DNA of 64,000 nucleotides from DATKPA01 sp051955985 (GCA_051955985.1 JBQCGD010000020.1:33330-97329), one strand, 5' to 3'; counted from the first letter of the stretch, positions 44,225 through 53,071 are shown. Notes: a model not told the origin generated them from the sequence alone. Program-made: numbers and translations.

Positions 44225-44262
44225 GTGGCATTGGCGTCCCGCCAATGATCGATGAATCGGTC
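44225..44262 (+). repeat. GTGGCATYGGCGTCCCGCCRATG hairpin element, copy 1
   Basis: CATTGGCG-tccc-GCCAATG, 13 bases after the pectinesterase stop. Copy 2 at 47159-47190 has CATCGGCG-tccc-GCCGATG, a compensated stem change. A GATCGATGAATCG region follows. Confidence 0.7.
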
Positions 44263-44289
44263 TCAAAGGCCGGTTCATCGATTCAACAT

Positions 44290-44330
44290 TTACCAATTAC
44301 CAATTACCAATTACCAATTACCAATTACTC
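44290..44330 (+). repeat. Tandem heptamer repeat CAATTAC
   Basis: Five or more exact copies of a seven-base unit (taccaattaccaattacc and onward), running to the 3' end of the beta-helix gene, which ends at 44325. A degenerate relative lies near 45975-46020. Confidence 0.9.
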
Positions 44331-45917
44331 CACCCTCGCCACGTTCCGCACCGCGCCCTCCCCCAACCGCGCCTTCAACTGCGCCGCATACAAACTCTTC
44401 GGCGCCACCGGCATCCCCAGCGACTCAATCCACCCATTCGGATGCTCCGGCGCCCAATGCCCCTTCTCCAACTTCCCCACCACGCACCCGATCGCAAAAT
44501 TCTGCGCGGTAGGGGGGCTCTGGCAAATCATCGTCCCCGCCCGGCAATTCCAGAACACCATCTGCGCCCCCGCCCACCCATGCCCGCTCCCCGCCGCCTG
44601 CCGATCCTCCACATCCACCTGCCCCGTGCTGTACACGTTGTCGAACAGACACCCGCACGACCACCGATGGTGCGGCCCGATGTCCGCGTGCGTCTTCTCC
44701 GCCACGCAGTTCACAAACGCATTTGGCCCCGTCGTCCGCGACCCCAGCACATAATCATGCCGCCCGTCGCGCGCATAACACCGCTGCACCAGGCTCAACG
44801 TCCCGCCCTGAATCCCGAACGAATACCGCCGCCCGCCGGTGATCTTGCTGATCGCATCGATGCACTTCGAATCCTGCACCGTGCACCACTTCGCCCCATG
44901 ACCGATCGTCACGCACGAATACCCGAAATGCCGCGCCGTCACATTCCGCACAAAACAATTCTGCGCCCCCGCAATCGTCACCAGGTTCCACCCATGTTCC
45001 TCATCCGTCGGCGACGTGTACGTCGAATCCCCGCGCAACTTCTCAATCCCCACATGCTCCACGCGCCCCTTAAACGCATACTTCACAATCCGGCTCGTCC
45101 CGAACTGCTGCTGCAGCGGGTTCACCATCGGCGCATCCAGCGTCACCGCATCCCCCTCCACCTTGCTCACCACCCGATCAAAATGCAGGTCGTACCCGCC
45201 CGGCTCCCACTGCCGCGTCCCCGGACGCGGATGCCCGCCCCCGATCTGGTCCATCTTGATGAAGTGAATCCACTTCTCCGTCGACGGCCGCACCACCAGC
45301 ACCGTATCCCCCTTTTTAAACACCCCCGCCTCCTTCACATGAATAGTCCGCGCCCCCACCGGCACGTACGCGTCCGTGATGTCCCGCCCCGTCCCCGCCG
45401 CCATCTGCATCTCCCCGCTCCCCGCAACATGAATCAGGTCGTGCTGCTTCGCCGCCGTCGCCATCAACACCGTCCCATCCTCCCCATCCCCCTCCCCGCG
45501 CAGCACCACCCCCGACACGTTCATCTTCAACGTCCCCGCCACCCGATACACCCCCTTCTTCAGCCGCACCGCCCCGCGATACCCATCCTTCCCCATCCCC
45601 ATCTTCCCTACCTGGTCAATCGCCGCCTGGATCCGCGGCCCATCATCGCTCTCCCCCCGCTCCGGCGTCAGCGTCACCTTCGCCTCCACCGTCGGCAACG
45701 CCACACCGCCCCCCTCATACCCGCACACCGAAAAGTCCGGCAGCACATCCCCCTCCCGGTCGTACGGCGAATACGCCAGCCGCCCGTCTCCCGCCACATG
45801 CACCAGGTTCGTCACCCCTTTTCTCCCACTCGGTTCCGGCATCGCTCGATCCGCCGAAACCATCATCCCGCACCCCACCAGGGAAGCCACCATCGCGCAC
45901 ATACACACAAGTCGCAT
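44325..45917 (-). CDS. Secreted right-handed beta-helix protein (pectate-lyase superfamily-like), probable lipoprotein
   Basis: A 530-residue exported protein. The N-terminus 'MRLVCMCAMVASLVGCGMMV' has a lipobox-like LVGC. The body shows parallel beta-helix patterns ('GDGPRIQAAIDQVGKMG'-like start region, 'HGWNLVTIAGAQNCFVRNVT', 'HFGYSCVTIGHGAKWCTVQD'). It lies in the pectin cluster between pectinesterase and GH28 genes, so a role as pectin- or uronan-acting enzyme is likely but not shown. GGAG precedes ATG 45917. The final residues border a heptamer repeat. Confidence 0.75.
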   Translation of the reverse strand: MRLVCMCAMVASLVGCGMMVSADRAMPEPSGRKGVTNLVHVAGDGRLAYSPYDREGDVLPDFSVCGYEGGGVALPTVEAKVTLTPERGESDDGPRIQAAIDQVGKMGMGKDGYRGAVRLKKGVYRVAGTLKMNVSGVVLRGEGDGEDGTVLMATAAKQHDLIHVAGSGEMQMAAGTGRDITDAYVPVGARTIHVKEAGVFKKGDTVLVVRPSTEKWIHFIKMDQIGGGHPRPGTRQWEPGGYDLHFDRVVSKVEGDAVTLDAPMVNPLQQQFGTSRIVKYAFKGRVEHVGIEKLRGDSTYTSPTDEEHGWNLVTIAGAQNCFVRNVTARHFGYSCVTIGHGAKWCTVQDSKCIDAISKITGGRRYSFGIQGGTLSLVQRCYARDGRHDYVLGSRTTGPNAFVNCVAEKTHADIGPHHRWSCGCLFDNVYSTGQVDVEDRQAAGSGHGWAGAQMVFWNCRAGTMICQSPPTAQNFAIGCVVGKLEKGHWAPEHPNGWIESLGMPVAPKSLYAAQLKARLGEGAVRNVARVE

Positions 45918-46220
45918 GAATACTCCTCATTCCATTCCGTTATCTCCAACGCCGAAACTCCCCCTCCGTTGCACCCGCACTCAATCACCTGCTCCCAATT
46001 ACCATTTACTTAATCACCAATGACCACTGACCGATCCCCGGGTGCATAAACGTTTTGGGGAACAAGCCCACGCCTTCCATGGCGTGGGGATTATGGACTC
46101 TCCCACCTGCAAGCCGCCCGCCGGTTTTTCCCAAAAACGCTTATGCACCCCCGATCCCCCCCTCCCTTGGCTTTCCCCTCGCAAAACGCTACGTTATCCC
46201 TCTTCCCCCGGAGCCTATTC
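45918..46220. repeat. Divergent gap with MITE-like element
   Basis: Besides a degenerate CAATTAC stretch (45975-46020) this gap is mostly the element at 46039-46150. Promoters for the divergent genes at 45917 and 46221 must be here; none was clear. Confidence 0.5.
46039..46150. repeat. Element A: imperfect terminal inverted repeats around a covarying hairpin
   Basis: Left end gggtgcataaacgttttggg and right end (reverse complement) ggggtgcataagcgtttttg are inverted repeats. Inside is CCCACGCC-ttccat-GGCGTGGG and the sequence ggggattatggactctccca. Copy B at 50790-50885 shares the hairpin, ATTATGGACTCTCC and the right end. Confidence 0.8.
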
Positions 46221-47186
46221 ATGAAGAAAAACCCGCACGCCCTCCTCTTCGCCTACTCCCCCATGGACGTCGTCCCCGTCCTCGCCGGCATCGCCCACTT
46301 CGCCTACCTCCTCTTCCTCTTCTACGCCTTCACCTGCCTCCACATCGCCTGGTGGGCCTTCTGCCTCCTCGGCCTCGTCTGGTCCGTCTCCATCTCCTGG
46401 AACATCAACGGCATCTCCCACAACTTCCTCCACAACCCCTACTTCAAATTCGCCCCCCTCAACTACGCCTTCTCCCTCCTCGAATCCGTCACCATCGGCT
46501 TCTCCCAGACCTTCTACGACACCGTCCACCGCCGCCACCACATGGGCAACTCCGACCGCCGGGACGAGCACGGCGACACCATCGACTGGCTCTCCATCTA
46601 CCGCCACGGCCACGACGGCGAAGCCGAAAACATCTTCTCCTACGTCTTCCTCTCCTACTTCCGCGACGACCCCAAGGAAATCTACCGCGAAATCAAAAAA
46701 CGCTCCCCCTTCGACGCCAAGTTCGGCATCTTCGAAATCGCCGCCTTCATCGCCCTCTACGTCGCCGGCTTCGCCCTCAACTGGAAGTTCATGCTCGCCT
46801 ACCTCCCTTTCTACTATTTCGGCCACTGCCTCTCCTATTTAAACGGCTACTTCCTCCACTACGGCGGCAACCCCGACGTCCCCATCGCCTGGGGCGTCTC
46901 CTCCTACGAAAAACTCTATAACCTCCTCTGGTTCAACAACGGCTACCACGCCGAGCACCACTACCGCCCACGCCACCACTGGACCAAAATGCGCGAACTC
47001 CACCTCCAGATCCAGGAACAGCAAAAAGCCGCCGGCACCCACGTCATCAAACCCCCGCACGCCCTCGGCTTCCTCGAACCCCACCAGCCCCCGCGCGAAC
47101 TCACCCGGCTCAACACCAGGGAATGGGAAGCCGCCATCGATAAAAAAGAAGAACCCGCCGTCGTGGCATCGGCGTCCCGCCGATGA
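46221..47186 (+). CDS. Fatty acid desaturase family protein
   Basis: A 321-residue membrane di-iron protein with four helices. The histidine boxes are H67-x3-H71 (HNFLH), H103-x2-H106-H107 (HRRHH) and HAEHH near residue 251, as in membrane desaturases and hydroxylases. The substrate is not known. ATG 46221 has GGAG eight bases upstream. The last ten residues (PAVVASASRR) and the stop codon are read from a CATCGGCGTCCCGCCGATG repeat (47159-47190), so the C-terminus has been replaced or extended by repeat DNA. Confidence 0.85.
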   Translation: MKKNPHALLFAYSPMDVVPVLAGIAHFAYLLFLFYAFTCLHIAWWAFCLLGLVWSVSISWNINGISHNFLHNPYFKFAPLNYAFSLLESVTIGFSQTFYDTVHRRHHMGNSDRRDEHGDTIDWLSIYRHGHDGEAENIFSYVFLSYFRDDPKEIYREIKKRSPFDAKFGIFEIAAFIALYVAGFALNWKFMLAYLPFYYFGHCLSYLNGYFLHYGGNPDVPIAWGVSSYEKLYNLLWFNNGYHAEHHYRPRHHWTKMRELHLQIQEQQKAAGTHVIKPPHALGFLEPHQPPRELTRLNTREWEAAIDKKEEPAVVASASRR

Positions 47187-47190
47187 TCGG
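47159..47190 (+). repeat. GTGGCATYGGCGTCCCGCCRATG hairpin element, copy 2, forming a gene end
   Basis: CATCGGCG-tccc-GCCGATG, covarying with the copy at 44225. Its left part is translated as the C-terminus of the desaturase and its TGA is the stop. Confidence 0.75.
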
Positions 47191-47301
47191 CCGCAGCCGA
47201 TGATAACCCAACCCCCACATATCTCGCACATTTTCATTGTGCTCCAGCCCGCTCCCCAATAAACTCCCCCTGCTCATTTCTCAACAAAGGAAGGAATCTC
47301 T

Positions 47302-47733
47302 ATGAACCCATTGCTGTATGCCCTTGCGCAAGATGCCGACGAAAACGCCCGCGCCACCGGTGCCGCCGTCGGTGGACTCGCCGCTAGTTGCTGCTTCTTC
47401 GTCTTCGCAATGCTCATCGCCGTCGTCATCGTCGTCGGCCTCTGGAAAATCTTCACCAAGGCCCGCCAGCCCGGCTGGGCCGCACTCATCCCCATCTTCA
47501 ACATCTACATCATCTGCGTTATCGCTGGCAAACCCGCCTGGTGGATCATCCTCTTCTTCATCCCCCTGGTGAACATCATCATCGCCTTCATCGTCTGGAT
47601 GGATGTCGCCAAGTACTTCGGCAAAAGCCCCGCCTACGCCATCGGCATCGTCCTCCTCCCCATCATCTTCATCCCCCTCCTCGGCTTCAGCGACGCCCAA
47701 TACTCCGGCCCCGCCAAGCCCTTCAGCGTCTAA
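47302..47733 (+). CDS. DUF5684 membrane protein
   Basis: A 143-residue protein with three to four membrane helices and the signature 'WKIFTKARQPGWAALIPIFN' then 'GKPAWWIILFFIPLVNIIIA', typical of DUF5684 proteins (function unknown, often next to signal peptidase genes in Bacteroidota). GGAAGGA precedes ATG 47302. A strong bidirectional terminator follows. Confidence 0.85.
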   Translation: MNPLLYALAQDADENARATGAAVGGLAASCCFFVFAMLIAVVIVVGLWKIFTKARQPGWAALIPIFNIYIICVIAGKPAWWIILFFIPLVNIIIAFIVWMDVAKYFGKSPAYAIGIVLLPIIFIPLLGFSDAQYSGPAKPFSV

Positions 47734-47759
47734 AACAAACGCCCTCTCCAAAACCCACG

Positions 47760-47797
47760 AAAAAAGCCATCGGCGCTCCTCGCGCCGATGGCTTTTT
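47760..47797. terminator. Bidirectional intrinsic terminator
   Basis: AAAAAA-GCCATCGGCGC (47766-47776) pairs with GCGCCGATGGC (47782-47792), then TTTTT. It serves the DUF5684 gene and, on the other strand, the GH28 gene. Confidence 0.92.
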
Positions 47798-47855
47798 GTC
47801 TAATCGCTCAACCACGCCGCTGCAGCTTCCCTGCACTCGGCGCTTTCGCGCCCCC

Positions 47856-49157
47856 TCAATTCTTCATTTCCACCTGCGCATCCTCCGTCGCCAGCTTGTT
47901 CACCCCCTCCGGCGTCGTGATCTTGCAGTTCTCCACCTTCACCCCCTGCGCACAAAAAATCGCGAACGGCCGCTCCGCCGTGATCTCTACGTTCTGCAGC
48001 AGCACGTTCTTCACCGGCATCTCCGGCAGCCCCCAGATCAGCCCCGCCCGGCCCTCCTTCGTCGCCGTCGCCTTGATGTTGCTGAACGTAAAATCGTGAT
48101 ACCGCGGCGTCAGGTCCGTCACCTCCGCACTCGGATACGTCGCCGCAATCTCCGGCGTGATCTTCTTCAAATCCCGGTACTGCTTCTCCTTCGCCATGTA
48201 CTCCGTGTAAATCAGGATCGGAATCTCCACGTCTTTCATCGTCAGGTTGCGGTACGTCAGGTGTTGAATCTCGCCCCCGCGATCCCGATCCGCCTTGATC
48301 CGTATCCCGCACTCCGTGTTCGTAAACGTGCAGTTCTCCACCGTCAGGTTCGAGATCCCCCCGTTCGTGTGGCTCCCGATCGACACCCCGTGCCCATACC
48401 CGTACGTGTTGTTCCGAATCAGCACGTCCGACGTCGGCCCGCTGCACGTAAAGTCGTCGTCCCCCACGCTGATGTTGCAGTTCTCCACCAGCACGTGCGA
48501 TCCCGACACGTCGCAAGCATCCGTATTGTGGCTCGGATTCGTCGTGTCCTTTGATGGCGGCGCCTTCACCGTCACCCCACGCACCGTCACGTTCTGCGCC
48601 CGGCTGATCGCTATGTGAAACATCGGCGAGTTCTCGAGCGTCACCCCTTCAATCAAAATCCGCTCGCTGTTCCGCAACGCCACCATCCGCGGTCGCTTCG
48701 CTTCCTTCTTCGTCTTCGCCAGCGGCCACCATGCCGCCCCCTGCCCGTCGATCCCCCCCTCTCCCGTGATCGCTATGTCGTGCAGTCCCTGCGCCTCGAT
48801 AAAGTTGCCCGGATCCTGCGTCCCCCCCGGGTACCGATCCATCGGCAGCATCACCAGCGTCGCCCCCTTGTCCAGTTTCAAATTGATTTGGTTCGCCAGA
48901 TGCAGCGGCCCGCAAAGATACCGCCCGCTCGGCACCTCCACCGTCCCGCCACCCGCCTTCGCCGCTTCATCAATCGCCACCTGCACCGCCTTCGTGTTGT
49001 CCGCGCTCTCCCCTTCCTGCAGGCCGCTCACCTTCACCACCTTCTCCGGAATCTTCGGCAACTCCGGCGCATGCCACGCCTCCTCCCCGAACGCCCCGCG
49101 CACGCAGCACATCACCACGAGCCCCAGCACCCAACGAAAAGGATTTCCGCTTTTCAC
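47856..49157 (-). CDS. Glycoside hydrolase family 28 (polygalacturonase-like)
   Basis: A 433-residue secreted beta-helix hydrolase of polygalacturonan. The GH28 motifs are all present: NTD (SHNTDACDVSG, near residue 212), DD (VGDDDFTCSG), GHG (GHGVSIGSH) and RIK (IRIKADRDRGG). A signal peptide covers the first 24 residues (FRWVLGLVVMCCVRGAFG). I chose GTG 49157 because GGAGG lies six bases upstream; the longer frame starts at a TTG without a binding site. Together with the pectinesterase it should take pectin to galacturonate oligomers. Confidence 0.93.
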   Translation of the reverse strand: MKSGNPFRWVLGLVVMCCVRGAFGEEAWHAPELPKIPEKVVKVSGLQEGESADNTKAVQVAIDEAAKAGGGTVEVPSGRYLCGPLHLANQINLKLDKGATLVMLPMDRYPGGTQDPGNFIEAQGLHDIAITGEGGIDGQGAAWWPLAKTKKEAKRPRMVALRNSERILIEGVTLENSPMFHIAISRAQNVTVRGVTVKAPPSKDTTNPSHNTDACDVSGSHVLVENCNISVGDDDFTCSGPTSDVLIRNNTYGYGHGVSIGSHTNGGISNLTVENCTFTNTECGIRIKADRDRGGEIQHLTYRNLTMKDVEIPILIYTEYMAKEKQYRDLKKITPEIAATYPSAEVTDLTPRYHDFTFSNIKATATKEGRAGLIWGLPEMPVKNVLLQNVEITAERPFAIFCAQGVKVENCKITTPEGVNKLATEDAQVEMKN

Positions 49158-49301
49158 CACGAACCTCCGCCGATCACAAAGAAAACAAACCTGCAGCCGC
49201 CCCAACTATCGCGCGCGCCCCCGCACCCCACAATGTCAATTGCGCCGCCCTCTTTGTAAAAATCGCCGCAGCGCCTTCCAGCACCGCACAACCGCGCGCC
49301 C

Positions 49302-50183
49302 TCACCCCCGCAAACTCGCCGGCGCCACCTTCACCCCGTTCAACTCCTCCACCGCCCACCCCGGCAGTTCCACCCCCGCCGCCGCAATGTTCTCCTCCAC
49401 ATGCTTCACGCTCGACGTCCCCGGTATCGGCAGCATCACGGTCGCCCGCTTCAGCAGCCACGCCAGCCCCACCTGCATCTCCGTCAACCCCAGCCGCCCC
49501 GCCACCCGCTTCAACACCTCGTTCGCCAGCCGCACCTGCCCCAGCGGCCCCCACGGCATAAACCCAATCCCCTCCCTCTCACAATAATCCACCGCGTAGT
49601 CATACTCCCGGTCCGCAAAACTATACCGGTTCTGCACCGTCACGATCGGCACAATCTTCCGCGCCCGCTCAATGTGCTCCTTCGTCACGTTCGACAACGC
49701 CACATGCCGGATCTTCCCCTCCTCCTTGCACTTCGCCAGCGTCTCCATCGACGCCTCAAAGCTCACCGCATGGTCCGGCGTGTGCAACTGGAACACATCA
49801 ATCCGCTCCAGCTTCAACCGCTTCAAACACCCCTCCACCGCACTCCGCAAATGCCCCGGCGTCGCATTGTGCACCCACCCCCCCGGCCCCGTCCGCTCCC
49901 ACCCCGCCTTCGTCGCAATCACCAACCCCTTCGGATACGGCCAAAGCGCCTCCGCAATCAACTCCTCCGAAACAAACGGCCCATACGAATCCGCCGTATC
50001 AATCAAATTCACCCCCAACTCCACCGCCCGCCGCAGCGTCGCCAGGCACCCCTCCTTATCCGCCGGCGGCCCCCAGATCCCCGCCCCCGTAATCCGCATC
50101 GCCCCATACCCCATCCGATTCACCACCAGGTCCCCCCCAATCACAAACGTCCCCGCCTTCGCCGCCGAAATCCCACTGCTCAT
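49302..50183 (-). CDS. Aldo/keto reductase
   Basis: A 293-residue aldo/keto reductase. The tetrad is D62, Y67 (DTADSYGPF), K92 (ATKAGW) and H134 (FQLHTPD). The C-terminal 'LPIPGTSSVKHVEENI' binds the cofactor. It resembles plant- and bacterial-type reductases acting on small aldehydes or sugar acids; its place next to the pectin genes suggests uronate reduction (inference). GGAGAG precedes ATG 50183, directly downstream of a terminator-like hairpin with a T-run. Confidence 0.92.
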   Translation of the reverse strand: MSSGISAAKAGTFVIGGDLVVNRMGYGAMRITGAGIWGPPADKEGCLATLRRAVELGVNLIDTADSYGPFVSEELIAEALWPYPKGLVIATKAGWERTGPGGWVHNATPGHLRSAVEGCLKRLKLERIDVFQLHTPDHAVSFEASMETLAKCKEEGKIRHVALSNVTKEHIERARKIVPIVTVQNRYSFADREYDYAVDYCEREGIGFMPWGPLGQVRLANEVLKRVAGRLGLTEMQVGLAWLLKRATVMLPIPGTSSVKHVEENIAAAGVELPGWAVEELNGVKVAPASLRG

Positions 50184-50194
50184 GAGCGCTCTCC

Positions 50195-50239
50195 AAAAAA
50201 AGTAAAGCCCAGGGATTGAATCAGATTGAATCCCTGGGC
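50195..50239 (-). promoter_or_regulatory. Terminator-like hairpin in the leader of the aldo/keto reductase gene
   Basis: On the minus strand GCCCAGGGATT (50239-50229) pairs with AATCCCTGGGC (50217-50207), followed by TTTACTTTTTTT and then GGAGAG and the ATG. The loop contains a repeated GATTCAATC. It may be an attenuator. Confidence 0.6.
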
Positions 50240-50339
50240 CCTCCTGATCTTACTCCCACTCCCACCCCGACTCCCGCCCGCCCCGATTTTCGTTGCTCCC
50301 CCCACCTCTCCAAGTAAGATGCCCACAGGAGATCCACCC

Positions 50340-50741
50340 ATGACCACCCAGGAACGCATCTCCGATCCAAACAACCGCCGCCCCGCGCCGGTCCCCCTCT
50401 GCCTTCACTGCCTCCACCCTTTCGACCCCCTCCGCCACTACTGCCGCAAGTGCGGCTCCGCCGTCGGCCACTCCACGCCCTACATCCCCTTCGTCAACAT
50501 CCCCTACACCTGCGAGTTCTGGAGCGGCCTCTGGCAAAAACTCTGGTCCCCGGAAAAAGGCCACCTCCTCGTTCGCATCCTCGCCCTCCCGCTGATCCTC
50601 TTCTTCGCCCCCGTCATGCTGCTCGGCCTCCCCTTCGCGCTTTACCGCCGCCTCCGCCCCGCCCCCCGCGGCTTCGACCGCCTCGCAAAGGTCGAACAAA
50701 AACTCGCAACCCTTCCCCCACCCACACCCCGCCCCTCCTAG
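50340..50741 (+). CDS. Small zinc-ribbon protein with one membrane segment
   Basis: A 133-residue protein with CLHC...CRKC (about residues 21-38), a conserved 'YIPFVNIPYTCEFWSGLWQK' stretch, and one hydrophobic helix (ILALPLILFFAPVMLLGLPF). AGGAG precedes ATG 50340. Function unknown. It is similar in layout to other small zinc-ribbon genes here. Confidence 0.75.
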   Translation: MTTQERISDPNNRRPAPVPLCLHCLHPFDPLRHYCRKCGSAVGHSTPYIPFVNIPYTCEFWSGLWQKLWSPEKGHLLVRILALPLILFFAPVMLLGLPFALYRRLRPAPRGFDRLAKVEQKLATLPPPTPRPS

Positions 50742-50789
50742 TCCGATCGCCCACCCTTCCACCCCCACTGATCCCCACGCCCGCTTATT

Positions 50790-50885
50790 TCTCCACCAAG
50801 CCCACCCCTTCCATGGGGTGGGGATTATGGACTCTCCTACCTGCAAGTCGCTCGCCAACCCCTCCCCAAAGCGTTTATGAACTCT
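50790..50885 (+). repeat. Element B: second copy of the covarying-hairpin element
   Basis: CCCACCCC-ttccat-GGGGTGGG, then gattatggactctcctacct and gcaagtcgctcgcc, ending ccccaaagcgtttatgaac. Compared with copy A (46039-46150) both stem sides changed together. The left inverted end is missing. Confidence 0.75.
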
Positions 50886-50979
50886 ATCCCCCACGCCGCC
50901 TTTTCCCCACCCTCCCCGCCCCGCTATACTAAGGGACTTGATTTTTACCGCGGTTCCCAGCCCCTCGAAGGAGCTCTCA

Positions 50980-52395
50980 ATGCCCTCAACCCCCCCCATG
51001 ACGATCACTGAAAAAATCATGGCCAAGCACGCCGGCAAAACCCACGTCAACCCCGGCGACAACATCTGGGTCGATGTCGACGTCCTCATGACCCACGACG
51101 TCTGCGGCCCCGGCACCATTGGGATCTTCCACGAAAAGTTCGGCAAGAATGCGAAAGTCTGGGACAAAAACAAGGTCGTCATCATCCCCGACCACTACAT
51201 CTTCACCGCCGACGAAAAGTGCCACCGCAACATCCAGATCCTTCGCGATTTCGTCAAGGAACAGGACCTCCCCTACTACTACGACCCCGAATTCGTCTCC
51301 ATGAACCCCGGCAAGCCCAACCCCTACCTCGACCCCACCAAGACCAACTACAAGGGCGTCTGCCACAAGGCTCTCCCCGAAGAAGGACACATCCGCCCCG
51401 GCGAAATCATGCTCGGCACCGACTCCCACACCTGCACCGCCGGCGCCTTCGGCATGTTCGCCACCGGCGTCGGCAACACCGACGCTGCCTTCACCCTCGG
51501 CACCGGCAAAACGTGGCTCAAAGTGCCCCCCACCATGAAGTTCACCTTCCACGGCAAAATCCCCGCTTACCTCACCGCCAAAGACCTCATCCTCGCCGTC
51601 ATCGGTGACATCTCCGTCTCCGGCGCCACCTACAAAACCATGTACTTCGCCGGCGAAGGCATCGGCTCCCTCACCCTCGAGGACCGCATGACCCTCACCA
51701 ACATGGCCATCGAAGCCGGCGGCAAGAACGGCGTCTGCGATGTCGATGAAAAAACCCTCCAGTACGTCCGCGCCCGCTCCCGCATCAAGCAGTGGGACGT
51801 CTTCCGCGATGATCCCGGCGCCAAGTACTGCTACGAAAACGAATACGACCTCGCCACCATGGAGCCCATGGTCGCCAAGCCCCACTCCCCCGACAACAAG
51901 GACACCGCCCACAACTGCCGCGACGTCAAACTCGACCAGGCCTACATCGGCTCCTGCACCGGCGGCAAAATCACCGACATGATCTTCGCCGCCAACATCC
52001 TCAAGGGAAATCGCGTCAAGGTCCCCACCTACGTCGTCCCCGGTTCCACCGAAGTCCACCACGACATGCAGCGCTTCAACCTCCGCGGCGTCGAAAAAGG
52101 CCCCAACGAAAAATCCGTCGAAGACGTCCTCCGCGATGCCGGCTGCCTCATGGGCGCCTCCGGCTGCTCCGCCTGCCTCGGCGGCCCCGCCGACACCTTC
52201 GGCCGCCTCAACAACTCCGAAGTCTGCATCTCCACCACCAACCGCAACTTCCCCGGCCGCATGGGCTCCATGTCCTCCTCCGTCTTCCTCGCCTCCCCCC
52301 TCACCGTCGCCGCCTCCGCCCTCACCGGCCACATCACCGACCCCCGCGAATACATCTCCCAACCCATCGAAACCGGCCTCGCCGGCGTCAGCTAA
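50980..52395 (+). CDS. leuC: 3-isopropylmalate dehydratase large subunit (LeuC / homoaconitase type)
   Basis: A 471-residue aconitase-superfamily large subunit. The cluster cysteines are in 'IGSCTGGKITDM' and 'GASGCSACLGG', the acid loop in 'GTDSHTCTAGAFGMFATGVG'. It should isomerise isopropylmalate in leucine synthesis, or act as a homoaconitase. The small subunit (leuD) is not adjacent. GAAGGAG precedes ATG 50980. A hairpin element directly follows the TAA and an intrinsic terminator follows at 52453. Confidence 0.9.
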   Translation: MPSTPPMTITEKIMAKHAGKTHVNPGDNIWVDVDVLMTHDVCGPGTIGIFHEKFGKNAKVWDKNKVVIIPDHYIFTADEKCHRNIQILRDFVKEQDLPYYYDPEFVSMNPGKPNPYLDPTKTNYKGVCHKALPEEGHIRPGEIMLGTDSHTCTAGAFGMFATGVGNTDAAFTLGTGKTWLKVPPTMKFTFHGKIPAYLTAKDLILAVIGDISVSGATYKTMYFAGEGIGSLTLEDRMTLTNMAIEAGGKNGVCDVDEKTLQYVRARSRIKQWDVFRDDPGAKYCYENEYDLATMEPMVAKPHSPDNKDTAHNCRDVKLDQAYIGSCTGGKITDMIFAANILKGNRVKVPTYVVPGSTEVHHDMQRFNLRGVEKGPNEKSVEDVLRDAGCLMGASGCSACLGGPADTFGRLNNSEVCISTTNRNFPGRMGSMSSSVFLASPLTVAASALTGHITDPREYISQPIETGLAGVS

Positions 52396-52421
52396 AGTGG
52401 GGCCGACGCCCTCGTCGGCCA
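52396..52421 (+). repeat. Stop-codon-associated hairpin element, copy 2
   Basis: The TAA of leuC is followed by A and then GTGGGGCCGACGCC and CTCGTCGGCCAG. It has the same orientation relative to the gene as copies 1 and 3. Confidence 0.8.
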
Positions 52422-52452
52422 GTCGGTCGGGGGGGGAAAGACCCGCAAAACC

Positions 52453-52485
52453 AAAAAACCCCGGCGCCCAACGCCGGGGTTTTTT
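52453..52485 (+). terminator. Intrinsic terminator after leuC
   Basis: AAAAAA, CCCCGGCG (52459-52466), loop cccaa, CGCCGGGG (52472-52479), TTTTTT. Confidence 0.93.
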
Positions 52486-52699
52486 CTTCTCCCATCAAGG
52501 ACACCTCTCTCCCCACCTCCTATATGTCCGCCCATCCCCTTTCCGGGACAATATTCCAAACGTCCCATAGTCCCTCCCGCGCCAACCCCGCCTTCCCGCC
52601 TCACCCCTGAGACAACCCAAAGTCCCCCCTCCCATCTGCCGATGCTCTCTTTCGACGGCCCATTTCTTCCGTCGTTCCAGGCATTTGCAGGAGGCCCGC

Positions 52700-53071
52700 A
52701 TGCCATTCTCCTTTTCGCTGCTCTCCAAAAACGATGGCATCGCCCACCTCGCTGCTGAAGGCGCCGCCACCGCCGTCGATTTCCGACCCGCCGGCCCCCA
52801 TCACTTCGACAACCTCCTCGGCGGCGACTGGCCCTCCAAACGCGTCCTCGTCAACATGGAACGCGTCCCCTGCATCGACTCCTCCGCCATCGGCTGGCTC
52901 ATCCACGCCCAACGCGCCTTCCGCGCCGCCGGCGGACAACTCGTCCTCCACTCCCTCTCCCCCGCCGTCAAAAATGTCCTCGAACTCCTCAAATTCTCCC
53001 GCCTCGTCCCCCTCGCCCCCTCCGAACACGAAGCCCGCCAACTCCTCGACCAGCAACCCGTCGCCAATTAG
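52700..53071 (+). CDS. STAS-domain protein (anti-sigma factor antagonist-like)
   Basis: A 123-residue STAS-fold protein. The loop 'MERVPCIDSSAIGWLIHAQR' holds S61/S62 at the place phosphorylated in SpoIIAA-type antagonists. GGAGG precedes ATG 52700. It is 99 bases upstream of a PilB/GspE-like ATPase on the same strand. Partner-switching kinases or phosphatases are not adjacent. Confidence 0.88.
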   Translation: MPFSFSLLSKNDGIAHLAAEGAATAVDFRPAGPHHFDNLLGGDWPSKRVLVNMERVPCIDSSAIGWLIHAQRAFRAAGGQLVLHSLSPAVKNVLELLKFSRLVPLAPSEHEARQLLDQQPVAN

